From Bryum argenteum (taxonomy: Eukaryota > Streptophyta > Bryopsida > Bryales > Bryaceae), in NCBI GenBank assembly GCA_037043015.1, contig CM073321.1:25619510-25683509 (forward strand): a stretch of DNA of 64,000 bases, in the 5' to 3' direction. The notes below the pieces were generated by a model. The model was not told where the DNA came from and made no database searches. It saw nothing but the letters and a program-made list of their open reading frames with translations. The position numbers and the translations under genes were made by a program. This document shows positions 19,471-31,200 of the stretch, one piece after another. Numbering within the stretch: the first letter of the stretch is position 1; each line of letters opens with the position of its first letter.

Positions 19471-20982
19471 GATCATGCGAAGACCGCTTCCCCTCTGTTT
19501 TCTCACAAGAGTAAGGGGCTCGATAGTTTGGTGAAGCTACCAATATCCGTCTCATGAATGATTGCTCATGGCCACGGAGATGTACACTACGCGCATTACG
19601 GTCTAGATATTTTCTCACACGATTCAAACTACACGGTGGGCTCTTTTGCTAAGCTGCTCCGAGATATAGAGTTGCCACCAAAGTACTCTTCAAGAGAGCT
19701 ATTTGTTGGGTCGAGGTCGGCACCTATCTTTGATGTTGTTCTCTAACGTGCCGAGACTTGCATATCATCACTCCGTCCAGCATTAGCTCTTCCACTTCGA
19801 GGGATTCATCTTCCGCCAATTCTCAATGTTCAGATAGACAATGCAGGAGGTGACAACAATAATAGATTTGTATTTTGTTTTTGGTCTCTCCTTGTCGCGA
19901 AGAAGATTTTCTGGGAGGTGTACGTCAATTTCATGTTGGTTGGGCATACTCATGATGACATTGATGCAATGTTTGGGAGGTGGAGCATGTTGTTGAGGAG
20001 CGACAATTTTCCCACTATTTCGTTACTCATAAAATCTTTCATAAACGTGGAATCTATTCCAGCCATCCCCCACCTTGTTGAAAAGGTGCCGGAGTTTAAA
20101 GAATTAATTGATGGGTTTATTAGAGATGGAGGGGAAACACTTTCTGGTCATGTAAAGGCACAACAAGTTAAGTTTTTTTTGGATTCGACTGGTTGTCCTA
20201 TAATTAAGTACAATGTTTCATGCACAACGGAAGATTGGTTGGCAAATGATACAATCGGGATTAAGTTGTGGAGGGAGGACTCGGAAGGTCGATGTTTGTA
20301 GCCACGTGGTGATCCAACTTCTACAACGCATCATGCAATGGAGGGTGTGGAGGACATTGTGAAGGGCATTTCAGGATTTATCAAGTACTGGGAGGCAATG
20401 TTTGATGAAGACAGAACTCGAGGGTATAGAAGACGCTATGAACATCTTGTGTTCTATTGGCGCGCTGTGAAGGCAACACTAGAGGTTCCCATTGAACCTT
20501 CGAAAGTTCTTCAAGATGGATTTTGGCCATTAGTGCAAATAGATGTGACTTTAGAGGACCAATTTGGTGAAGATGGCGAACTTCGTGAGAAGTTTGGAGA
20601 GGAAGAGGCCTATGTTGGAGAGATCCAAGATCGCCCTCAACCATCTTTTCATGCAACTCGTGATGTTCATGAAAGATACTTTGTTGCTATTCGGCCTGCT
20701 GATGGTGAATCGAGACCGATCTGGATTGCGCGAGCCTTGTCAGATCCAAACACAAACATCGAGCAGCCAAATTGCATCCTTATTCAATTCTTTTGTCCTA
20801 CATCAAAGGATCGAGATGTGCAAGAGACCTACAATGGATGGGATTCGGTCAAAGGATTGTGTTGGAAGGTTGACGATACTCAACCTCCTTTGTGGGAGAA
20901 TACAGCTTCATTGATGACATCATGGAAGTCAAAGGTCAAGAAGGATACAACGGAGTGCACTTTAAAAATTCCAGTGGATTAA
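19471..20982 (+). pseudogene. DUF7869-type transposon gene, second half
   Basis: Frame 1 continues with MDHAKTASPLFSHKSKGLD, AHGHGDVHYAHYGLDIFSHD, NYTVGSFAKLLRDIE, SSRELF, LNVQIDNAGGDNNNRFVF, and the family signature VGHTHDDIDAMFGRWSMLLR at about 19936-19995. It goes on to KAQQVKFFLDSTG, GIKLWRED, ISGFIKYWEAM and a less conserved C-terminus, ending at a TAA at 20980. Three in-frame stops (the last two at 19744 and 20299) interrupt it. The His/Asp-rich VGHTHxDID and QxDNAxGDN motifs suggest a metal-dependent nuclease-like fold, but that is inference. Together with 17320-18590 this is one ancestral gene of about 1,000 residues. Confidence 0.65.
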
Positions 20983-22039
20983 ATTAAAGTCATTCACGAT
21001 ACCATAGTTGAATTTTCAAATGCTTGAAGGTCTTATATGTATTAACATGGTATTTGTGTGGTATAACAACTACACAGACATGGCTTTGTCTTACAATCTA
21101 GAAAGATTAATCTTTTCATTCAATTTCAAAAGATTGTAAGCATTTGAAAGTATAGGAGATATGTTGGACTACATGATCAACAAGGATGTGAGGTTTGGGA
21201 TGTTGGTAGTGTAGATGGACTATGGAATATTTTCATGTTACTTAGCTTGGTTCGAGCAACACTTTTTTGTGGTAATGGGTTTCATTGGAAATCATAAGTA
21301 CATTGTACGCATTTATAAAAATAGATTTCTATAATATTTTAGTGTAGATTTGTTCTTTCCATTTAATAGTTTTTACAATTGATTTTTGTATTTAAACATG
21401 ACAACATGTATTTAATATGTTATAAAAGAAGTAGTGGTTAGCACCACTGATGTTTATGTGCTTCATACTTGTCACAGTTGAGGGTACGTGGCTGGTTGGT
21501 AGCAAAAGTTTCATGCCCGCAGAAGCTCACTTAGCAGTACCAAGTCATGTGTACATCATAGCTGCTCAAACGAATCTGAGCAGAATCGAACTCGGACCAC
21601 CTTCGTTATACATAGACTCCTTTTCGTCCAACCATCGAGCTCATGACTTGGTGTCCATTCTAAAATTACTCTGGCCATTATATTAATCAATTCAAAAACC
21701 AACTTTGAAAGTCCTAATGCACAAATTTTCTCCACTATTATACTATATATTGAATGGAAACTTTAAAACTCATAACTTTATAAGTTATTTGTGTACAACG
21801 GAACATCAATCTAAAACCTCTCAAAATCATTTTGAGGAAATTATTAACTCTCAAATTAATGAATATTGTGTTCAAAGTGAATAGGTCTAGATTGTGGGGG
21901 TCCTTCCAAGGATAACTCTTTGTTAAAAAGGACCTATCGGGTGCCACCTTTGAGACTTAGCCATTTTCCAAGTTAATGGATGTTTGGAGCATTGTAGGGT
22001 TAGCTACCCTGGAACGCAATGCAAGTGCCAAGGAAGAGG
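20983..22039. other. No gene seen
   Basis: AT-rich, with short frames lacking any recognisable domain. I looked for another palindrome copy that could mark a right-hand border of the DUF7869 element and found none. Confidence 0.5.
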
Positions 22040-22975
22040 CTACCTTGAGAACTTGGTGCTACCGACAAGAGAGATTGTCAATGAGGGCATCGACGCTGTT
22101 TGGTGGTGGTTAGTGTCACATCCCTCTCCAAAGGATGTCCGAAGACAGTGGTGAGCCAAGAGGACCTGAGGGGTGACATCGCGGGCTTGGCAAGATACAA
22201 GGTGAGGTGACCAAGGGGACCTCGAGTAAGCTGCACGCGATGGCGTCCTGCTTGGGACAAACTTGGTGGCGTGCCTTACATGGTTGGATACCTTGTTTGA
22301 GCACGCACCCATGGGTCCAAAGAGCGCGCAATTAGAGTTGTGAGTCATGAGATATGGAGCGCGTTATGAAGCTCTCCAAATTTGGAGCGCGTTCCGGGAC
22401 ACTTCGGGACTCGGGAGTGTTGTCCTCCGGGACTCAATGTGTCGTCCTTCATTGAAGGCGGCATGTTGCATATGGTTGAAAAGCTAATGATGAGGGCTCT
22501 CTAGAATGCTAAGGCTCATGATGAGCAAAACAATGGTCTAGGAGATATTGCTCCTCAAAGTGGTCGGGACTCGGGAATGTTGCCTCTCGGAACACCGAAT
22601 GTTCAGAGGGGCATATCACCCTCTGGGACAGCTTTGATTGAAGCAAGTAGGTAGTTCATTGATATCTACTCAAAGATTAGATGTCAAAAATGGGCTTGCA
22701 CGTCCCATTTAGATACCTGAACTAGAAGCTAGCCCGAGGAGAAGTTACGGCGCGTTTTTGAGACTAAGGCAAAAACGGGTGGTCTTCCAAAAGAAAAGTG
22801 TGTCATGGAAGGCCTCTCAATACAAGAGGGGGGGGCCTACCGAAGACTCCTGGAAGTACTATAAGGAGGGGTGGTCTCCCTCCTTTCTTGCACATGGTGC
22901 CAAGGAGAGTTGGGGTGGCTCTAAGGGGTGGGACTTGGGATGGTTGATTCAACGGAATATCTAGACCAAGCGGCC
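22040..22975 (+). mobile_element. Fossil chromovirus LTR stretch, same family as 9457-10748
   Basis: GATTGTCAATGAGGGCATCG at about 22075 and the TGTCACATCCCTCTCC start at 22114 match, in order, the minus-strand purine-tract and LTR start of the 9457-11969 element (GAGGGCATCG, then TGTCGCGCACCTCTCC). Further right, GGGTGGTCTTCCAAAA at 22776 and the GGAGGGGTGGTCTCCCTCC block near 22865 match the same blocks of that LTR. Similarity is partial, so it is an old, broken copy; its far end is not recognisable. Confidence 0.6.
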
Positions 22976-22984
22976 GTGTGATAA

Positions 22985-23340
22985 GTTGGACTAACGAAGA
23001 TTGGCATCGTTTGTCATCGAGAAGCAAATGAATCTAGTGGCGAACCAGCTAGAGTTACCAACTGCTATGAAGGTACATCCAATCTTCCACATGTCTTTGT
23101 TGGAACCTTATCGCGAGTCGGCTTTTCCTGGAAGAGTGCAATGGCTGCCACCTAGTATCGAAATTGAGAACCACAAGGATTATGAGGTGGAAACAGTATT
23201 AGATTCACGACACAGAAGGAGAAAATTGGAGTATTTTGTGCAATGGAGCGGCTACGACATCAGTGAAAGAACATGGGAGGATGCCAAAAATCTTGCAAAC
23301 GCGTCGGAAAAGGTACACGAATTTCATCAACGATAATCAC
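22985..23340 (+). mobile_element. Fossil chromovirus integrase end and chromodomain
   Basis: Reads ATAMKVHPIFHMSLLEPY-like integrase C-terminus (VHPIFHMSLLEPYRES), then ENHKDYEVETVLDSR, LEYFVQWSGYD and TWEDAKNLANA, a complete chromodomain. It belongs to the plant Tf1/sushi-like chromoviruses. It is a broken element: only this 3' part and the LTR at 23706 are seen. Confidence 0.85.
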
Positions 23341-23687
23341 ATGAGCCTTAAGCCATTCCAACCATAGCTTCTCTCTGACGCTTGCCTACCTAGGAAAATA
23401 AAAGAAGGGAGAGGACACCACCATGATTCACAATCGAGATAGTTAATTGGTCCTACATAGAATTTTTTCAGTAGCCATACTTTGGTCTTTAGACAAGGAT
23501 AGGCAAGAGATAGACAACATTCTTGTCATGTTTTCTCAACCAACGACATCTCTTAGGCAACCCCGAGACAAAGACCCACTTGCTGCGTGAACAACAATTG
23601 GAGTTCATTGCAGGTGTTATGCGGCAGATCTTCATTTTTTTGTGTTGATACTAACTGATGACAATATTGCTTCATAGAGACCTTGAA

Positions 23688-24000
23688 GCTAGAAGGGGAG
23701 GTGATGTCACGGACATACATTAGAAACTTTTAGAAGTTTCCTTAAAGAGATGTCACAGACATACATTAGAAACTTCTAGAAGATTGAGAAGCGTCTCGAA
23801 GCGTCTCGGAAGTCGCTTGAGAAGCTTCCTATTTGGTAGTGTATATAGGAGTTGAGGCTGAAGGGTTCTTCTGTCCCGTCAACACATTTTTTGGAGTTCT
23901 AACTCACCTTTCTTGGTGTTGTTTGTGTTCTCGTTATGTTAATCCAAGTTCTTGTTAGTTTCTCTTCAAAATATCCTTGTGTCTTTCTGTAACCTTCACA
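23688..24000 (+). mobile_element. Purine tract and 3' LTR of the second chromovirus
   Basis: The polypurine tract AGAAGGGGAGG (about 23691-23701) stands right before an LTR start, TGTCACGGACATAC at 23706. The first 48 bases of the LTR are doubled in tandem (second start TGTCACAGACATAC near 23752). A TATA box, GTGTATATAGG, is at about 23838. The LTR's right end is not clear; it lies near or beyond 24000. This LTR is unrelated to that at 22114, so two families abut here. Confidence 0.7.
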
Positions 24001-25223
24001 CTTATTGAAGTTGCAAGAAAAATGCTGTATACTTTGTTCTATGTTTATGAAATTCCAAAGTCTGTTTCTTGGGGTTAAAGCTCTCATTATGGCCTTAGTA
24101 GTTTTTTACTTATTATTGGTTTTGTTGAAATTTCCATTTTTCCCTTGTTCATTAGCCATCTTGCTAACTTTGCAAAAATCTCCATTGTACTCATATTGGT
24201 TTAACGACATTTGTAAAACAATTGAATGCAAGCTAGGACTCAAGAGAGGCTTGCAAACAATAAAAGTTTTGAAGAAGCAAACTGGCAAGGCGATAGAAGA
24301 GGCGTCGCAAAAATATGATGCAACTGTGTGGCTGATTGTTGAGCAAACTAAGACATACAAGTAGACTAAGACAAGCGGGCCATGGCAGGGTTTTGGTGGC
24401 CTGGCTTAAAACAACCCCAAGGCTTGCGACCTACCCTCTGCAATAAGCTTGCACATGTAGTTAAAAGTAATCCAACAATCTTCGGAGTTTTTCTGTACAA
24501 TCCAATAACAATGGTTTACATTTGAGATCAAAGTTACATGTGGATACTAATTTTACTCGTTTAAATTGTGCTTAGTAGTAGAACCAGACTAAATTTAAAA
24601 ATTAGTGTTGGATATACTAATTTTCAACCATAAGACTAATTCAGATTTTTTGAAGTTAATGTTACATCAGTAAATGACAATTCTTACACTATATTTCCTC
24701 TATGGTAATATTTTGGCACTTCAACATTTTACAAGCCTACATTTAGTGTTAGATGAAACTAAAATGTTGAAATTGGATAAACTACTGAAATTAAGAATTG
24801 TGTATGTAGATATGGAAATTGAAGAAAAGAAGAATTCTTATGAACGACTAAATATAAAAAAATCTAAATCTAATAATAGTCTAAATTTTTATAAATATAA
24901 TATAATAAAACTATAAAATAATAATATCAATACAAAATTAAATTATTATTATTATATTATAAAGATATAACATTACATTATAATATTACAATATTGATTT
25001 ATATTAATTAATTAAATGCAATAATTATGTAACATTTAGTTAACACTAAATGAAAATTACGGTTGGAAGATAAGTTCAAGGGACAACATTAAATAGCACC
25101 CCAACACTAATTAGCAAATTTAGTGTAGCAGAACTATCACAGCATGAGTTTGAAAGTTCCAAAACTGTATCAAGTATCTGAGTCATCGAGGACTAGCATT
25201 CTTGATGTTTGTATTTCAGCACC
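24001..25223. other. No gene seen; upstream region of SMG1
   Basis: Strongly AT-rich, especially 24800-25020. A 119-residue frame at 24005-24364 has two greasy stretches but no recognisable family and overlaps the LTR border. The SMG1 promoter should lie in the last few hundred bases; no single element stands out. Confidence 0.45.
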
Positions 25224-28200
25224 ATGCTTGAAATTTCTTTGCCGACACTGTTGCGACAGCAGCAGAAGGTTTCGGCTGTCGCCTGCTCTTTTTTAGCTGC
25301 TGCCAGTTCCTCGTCTGGGAATGAGGCCGCCCGAGCTGTAGCCCTGGAGTCGCTCTGCAGCCTTCTTCGCTCCTCGCAGTCGGCTCTGTTGCTGCGTCAA
25401 TCATGTTTGGACTTTGCACAGGCGTTTGAGCAGCTTGTTTTGGATGAGTAAGCAACCGTTTTATCTCTTAGGATTGGCACCCTCACATCCTGCAATCTTG
25501 AAAACATAAGTCGTTCGTGCCACATTTGTTGTGTCCTGCTTCTTAGTATCTCCTGCTGAATGTTTGTCAATTGGCGTGTCATATGAAGCCTAATTGAGAG
25601 GGAATGGGTTCGAACACATTGTTGCACAATTGTCGGCTTTGTGTATGCTCTACGTTCTTCTGTATAGGCGCTCGAGCAGCTTGTGCTGGACGAGTCTTTA
25701 TTTCCCAGGAGCTTGGCACAGATATCATTACACTCTTGCATTCTCAAAAATCTTCTCGTGAAGTTTTCGTAATGTTTCTCGTTTAAACTTTCTGCAAAAT
25801 TCTGTGAGCATGTGGAGCACTGTAGACTTAGCTTTGAACTGCGTTTATCCTCTGCTTAGTAGCAGTAACATAGTCAACCTATTGAGAAGCTTCAGGAGCT
25901 CCGCTTTATTTCAAGGTTTAGTACCTACTCTGTGGCCAACTTTTTACAGAGAATTATGATAGCAGCACCAATGGTACAGAATGTGAGAGATAAGACATTG
26001 ATCGTTCTAATCGGTTTAATTTTTTATGTTTTTTCGAGCATACGGCAAACGATCAGTCTTGCATGTGTCACTCTTGTATATCAGTCTTTTACTTGCTTAC
26101 TGCAATATTATTCAGAAACATATTTAGTTAACTCTTCGCTATATTTCCGAGTTGATGTCTCATTTGAGGACGAAAATTAGCAATTTTTTGCATGCTCTAG
26201 TGCGGGACAGGAGTATCGTATAGGACCCCGGTTTTTTAGGGGATCTGATATAGAAGGCGACTTATTCTTGTGCGCTGTTGAGAGGACCTTCGTGTAGTTA
26301 CGAGCATCCGAGGAAGTTCACCTACAGTTCGTAATGTAATTACTCAGCGGCCAATCCAACCAGATCAGAGACCGTTCTTGTTTTGTTCTTTTCCATTAGT
26401 GATATATGAGGTTCTTTGAAGGGTACCTTACAGCCGGGATCAGGCCTGCATCGGCAGGAGTCTCCTAAGCATTGAATCCGGAGGTGGAAACTTTTTAGGG
26501 TGCTGGAATTTCCCCTCCAGGTCTTTTACCCAGCAAACGGCCCTTCCAACTTTTAGATTCATGAGCATCCTGATCATATCAGGAATTCGCAAGCTTGACT
26601 GAACGGCGTGTTTTTGCTATTTACATAACTCTTTACTTCATTGACCTCATTGTGGGTTGAACTTTGTGGTAGGGCTTACATGGTGAAGCAGGCGTCGGCC
26701 ATAACGTATGGGGCATTGGGTGCAATGTCGGCCGGATTAGATATACCTGACGGTGAAAAAGCGGGAGGAACTGCTGAACTTTTCATGAAATGGGCTCTGC
26801 CCCGTCTTTCAAACAGCACGTTCAATGTCGAGGCTACTGGAATAGCGCTCGCTGGACTTCGTGAATTTCTCGCTGCAGGCAATTTCTGATCGCCATCTTG
26901 ATATGTATGGAAGTATCTAGAGAGTTTTGAAAATCTTTGCATCACTGTTGAGTTCTTTGCCTTCCTCTAGGTACAGAGCACAATGATGCACTTATCTTTG
27001 ATTTACTGAATGTATCAAGGGCATGTTTCATCATCTTTACTAGGCGTTTTCTGTTTGCAGGTGATGTCAAGGATATTGAAAAGTTTGTTCCATCCATTCT
27101 TAAATCCTGTCAGGATCTTTTAGAAAACGAAATTGCAATTTGGGAACCATTGCTAGGAATTTTAACCTTGTGTGGCGTTCGGTTTAGTTCTTACCTTGAG
27201 CCTTACTTCAGTGACATGGTTGATTTGCTTCTCGGTTGGGCTCTCGATCCTGAGCATCCTGAGGGGGATCGCCGACTTATTGTTTATAACTTCCTGAAGT
27301 TTTCACGATTGTGGGTTAGAAATCCCCAGTTTTCTCTGAATCTGCTGAGAAAGTTTCTTGACGACATGGAGGTGTTTGCCGACGACCATTCGACTCCCTC
27401 TTCGAAGCATCTACACCGATTACTTGCCCTGGCATCGTGCTTCGTGGCTGTTATGCAGGCGACAGCTTTGGGCATGGACGAGGCAGACCCTTACAAGCAT
27501 CAGCTATCTGCAGCTGATGTGAATTTGCCATCGGAATGTGTACATTACATGGGGAAAGTGAGTTTTTTGGTGGGTGCATGGAAGGAGATGCTCCCACGTT
27601 TAATATCTTGTTTTATAATATTGAGTGCAAAGTTTGGTAACTTTAGATGGTTGAACGAGGCCTGTAGGTGTCTGTCCCTATTCGCCGAAGTTTTGAAAGA
27701 GAATTTTGCCGAGTTTTATGATTCTGTACTTGAGATCTTATTTCCAGTATCAGACAACAACGTGGGAGGTTGGCAGCAGTCTGCTTTTCTGGGTTTGACC
27801 TCAGTTCTAGCTTCCTCTGCATTGAGCGCTCCTCAGGTTTGTTTCTTTTTGGAATTCGAGGCTTCCGTAAGGAGAACCTCGTAAGAGTGACCTTTATAAG
27901 CCATCCTCTTGAAGGGCTTTAAAGCTCTTATTCGTTTCATTAATGAGTTCTCTAGTATAGATGAGGTTCATACTTCTTGAGAGAGAGGATTTATTGACAT
28001 GCTTTTTCGTACTTGAACTTACTAGTGAGATGCAAGAAGTTATGTTTCGGCTCTTTGTGTTTGTTGGTACGATTGAACTGATCCAGCCTGTACCTCACAG
28101 GTCCAACTCATTCTGCAAGTCAATATGAGGTTGATTGCTTGTCAAGGTCTCAAGTTGTCCGCGAGAGCCATATCTAAGCTTCTGGAGTGGTCTTCAACCT

Positions 28201-28239
28201 TTGCACTCCTGCGCTTGCACCCATGTCGTATCGTCAGAG
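25224..28239 (+). other. SMG1: SMG1 exons 1-4, N-terminal HEAT-type region
   Basis: Exon 1 (residues 1-75) is followed by exon 2 reading MVKQASAITYGALGAMS and GLREFLAAG, then exon 3 with GVRFSSYLEPYFSDMVDLLL and FLKFSRLWV, matching the helical N-terminus of plant SMG1. Exon 2 ends CTGCAG and the intron starts GCAATT at 26879, a GC-AG intron; it rejoins GTGATGTC at 27061 in frame. Exon 4 (28101-28239) is short and ends CAGAG|GTTGTC. Confidence 0.85.
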
Positions 28240-31200
28240 GTTGTCACATTTGGGTTTGGAGATAGGTCCTTTATTACAAAAATGTTGGAGTTACGTTATT
28301 TTCTGCAAATTGCTGTGTTTTTCCTTCTGGAATTCTCAACCAGTGTTCCTTTTTCGCAGGAACTGTTGCTGCTACTTACAATCTCCTCTTGCATCATGAA
28401 TCAATTGAAGTAGCTACAGTAGCACGTAGTTGTGTGATGAAAGAGGCAGTGTTCTTACTAGGAAGGAAATTCACCTCCTTTAAGGACAGAGCGCGGACTG
28501 AGGAGGCTTTAAAAAAGGAAGCTGAAGTCCAGGGGTTAGACGCATTATTCAGATTCAACCTTGTGCTACTTCATTATAACGTCCTGTTAAAGGACGGCCC
28601 TATTGTTAGTTCTTCTCAGGCAGAACAAGCTTTTGAGATACCGGAGCTTGTTCTGGTCAAACTAAATCCTCACGAAGGTCCGTTGCAGTGGAATCCGCGT
28701 TTGCAGTTGGTTACATTGCAAGTCCTACACTTGCGTGGCGCATGTGGCTCTAATTCAGAAACTTTGCACTTACAAGCACGAGGAGAGGGCTGTAAGGATA
28801 AAAGAGTTGCTCAAGCTGAAGAACAGGAAGTGTCCAGGCAGGCGTGGAATGATTCTGAAGGTTCTAATGTCAACAGAGTCGCAGGTTTTAGCCTTGTCAC
28901 TGCACTTGCTATGGATACGCATGCCAGTGTTTTGATGAAATTGGAGGCACTCAGTTGGGCCAGGGAGTGTGCTATCTTGAATCATCCAGCCCAATCGGGT
29001 GCACGCAGTCAGCAAACGGCTCATGTCCGGAATGAAGTGACCTCGCAGCTGATTACTAGGCTACCCGGCATGCTACTTACGATGGCATTTGACAAGGAGC
29101 TTCGAGTACGAGCAGTTGTAGCTCTCGTCTTACAAGCCATTACTCGAAGCAACTTCGTAAGACCTCTCCATTACCAGCCAGTTACAATAGTGGCCGTCAA
29201 GCAGCTCAAAGACCCGGAACTCTTTCTTCGTGCTTCATATGAAAGAGTGATACAAGCTTATGCCCCTGCTGCTCTGTGGATCTATGGCTGGTCAACGCCT
29301 TTCAAAAGCCAGCAGGCGTTTCTTTCAGACATTCCGCAACCGGATCGGTCGCACATGCACAAATGGAACCGAACTGCATCAGATCTACATTCAGTGCAGC
29401 ATTTTCGAACTCACCAACTGTCGTGGTTTCTTAACTTTCTGTCACAGCGCACGCAAGGTCTTCCATTACACTGGTTGCAGAGGATGATATGCAATATCCC
29501 TGTCAAAGCAAAGCTCTTGGGAGGTGATCCTGAAAGAGGGGAGCAGAAAGTTACAAGCGATGGGAGGATGCAGGTTTTGGATGGACTTGCTGGCGATTCA
29601 ACGCTCTTAGAACAGTTGACGTTCAACACTCTATCTGCATTATGGTGTACTCTACAGTTGGCCTCTCGCCATTGTGTCACAGTTCGACTCCGGACGCATT
29701 TGGGTGGGCCCACCCAAACATTTGCAACATTGGAGAGGATGCTCTTAGATATTCCTCATCTATGTCGCATAGATTTTGGACCTAGGGGGTTGGTGACGGG
29801 AGAATTCGGCAGCCCTACAACGGTACAGTTGCTTCCGTTGCGGCTGTTAATAGAGTTCGTGGAAGCGTTGAAGAAAGACATTTACAATTCTTATGAAGGT
29901 TCTGCAATATTAACACCTCCACCGAGTTTGAGTTTTCTTTTCTTCCGAGCAAATAGAAAGGTTCGTTCAGGAGATAAGCTCATTTGATAATGCGCAAATG
30001 GATGGATCTATGTCACTGTTTCTTATTAAGATTTTATTTTCATTGATAGAGTTCCTGTGCTTCCTTTTTTTCGTCTGGTGTACGCAATCATGTTTGAGAA
30101 CAGATTTTCAAGTATCAGGGGAAATATCGACCTCGATAACGAATCAATTATTCACTAAGTGTGGAAGTCTGTTTTTCCAGGTTTGCGAGGATTGGTTTGT
30201 TCGCATCAGAGAGGCCTTCATTAGTGCAAGTGTTGCCACTCAATGTCATGCAGGCACAATCCTAAATGCAGCCCTCTATTTGCAGGATCTAAGAACAGCG
30301 ATCCCACCATCTCTGAGGGAATCCCGGGGTCAAGTCACATCAGAAAATATTCGTAGTAAAAGGATGAACATCCAGGTGGATTTAGCAAAAGCATTGCAAC
30401 AGATTTCACTCGCCCTTTGTCGATCACATGAAGCTGATGCTCTTCAAGGTCTGAAAGTGTGGGTGAAATCAGCGTTTGCATCGATCGTGGTGGAGGACTA
30501 TCTTTCTGCTTCCAAGACAAACACTTCTTTAGGGCCATTTGTTTGGTTGGATGGGTTAGCTCACCAAGCCAATGGACAATATGAAAAGGCACTCGCACAT
30601 TACAATCATGTTTTGCAACTTGATGAGGTTTTGGCAGCGATGGGCGCTGATGAGATTCACTTCATGATTGCACGCACTGTTGAGTGCTATATGGCTCTTG
30701 CAGATTGGGGATCCCTTGATCAATGGGTGCAGGAGCTTCAACGCTTACGAGCAAACCATGCGGGGAAGACATATTGTGGTGCGTTGACGACGTCTGGGAT
30801 TGACATGAACGCAGTTTTTGCACTTGCTTGTTTCGATGGTGGGGATACCCATGGAGCATTGGGCTACCTTGATCTTACCCCTCAAAGCAGGAGTGAGCTG
30901 ACTGCAGATCCTTGGCATTCACTTCATAGAAGTGAGCAAATGCTTTTGCAGGTAATGCTGCAACGGAGCACAAATACTGATGAAGTTGCTTCGGAGATTG
31001 CATTGGCAAAGGCGATGGTGGAAGATTGTTCTGAGGTGGTCATGCTTGATGGCTTAGCTCAAGCTATCCCTTATCTGATGCAGTTAGTATGCATTCAGGT
31101 GTTCGAGTGTTTCAGGGACAATAATAGTCCGGAGGAGCGCCTCAGTAAAGTGTTATTATCGTTTACTTCCCAGGTCACAGGGCCATTGGATCATCTACAT

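Noticed and set aside
17320-20982. Reading the DUF7869-type gene as a retroelement polyprotein
   Set aside because: No reverse transcriptase, integrase, gag zinc knuckle, LTR or primer site is near it.
24005-24364. 119-residue plus-strand frame with hydrophobic stretches
   Set aside because: It overlaps the likely LTR end, has no recognisable family, and its composition follows the AT-rich background.
25590-25625. GGGTTCGAACAC resembling a tRNA T-arm
   Set aside because: No matching acceptor, D-arm or anticodon arm lies around it.
28735-28935. Alternative frame inside SMG1 exon 5 with helical texture
   Set aside because: It starts without splice support and ends in a stop, while the chosen frame is open through the whole exon and joins conserved SMG1 sequence downstream.
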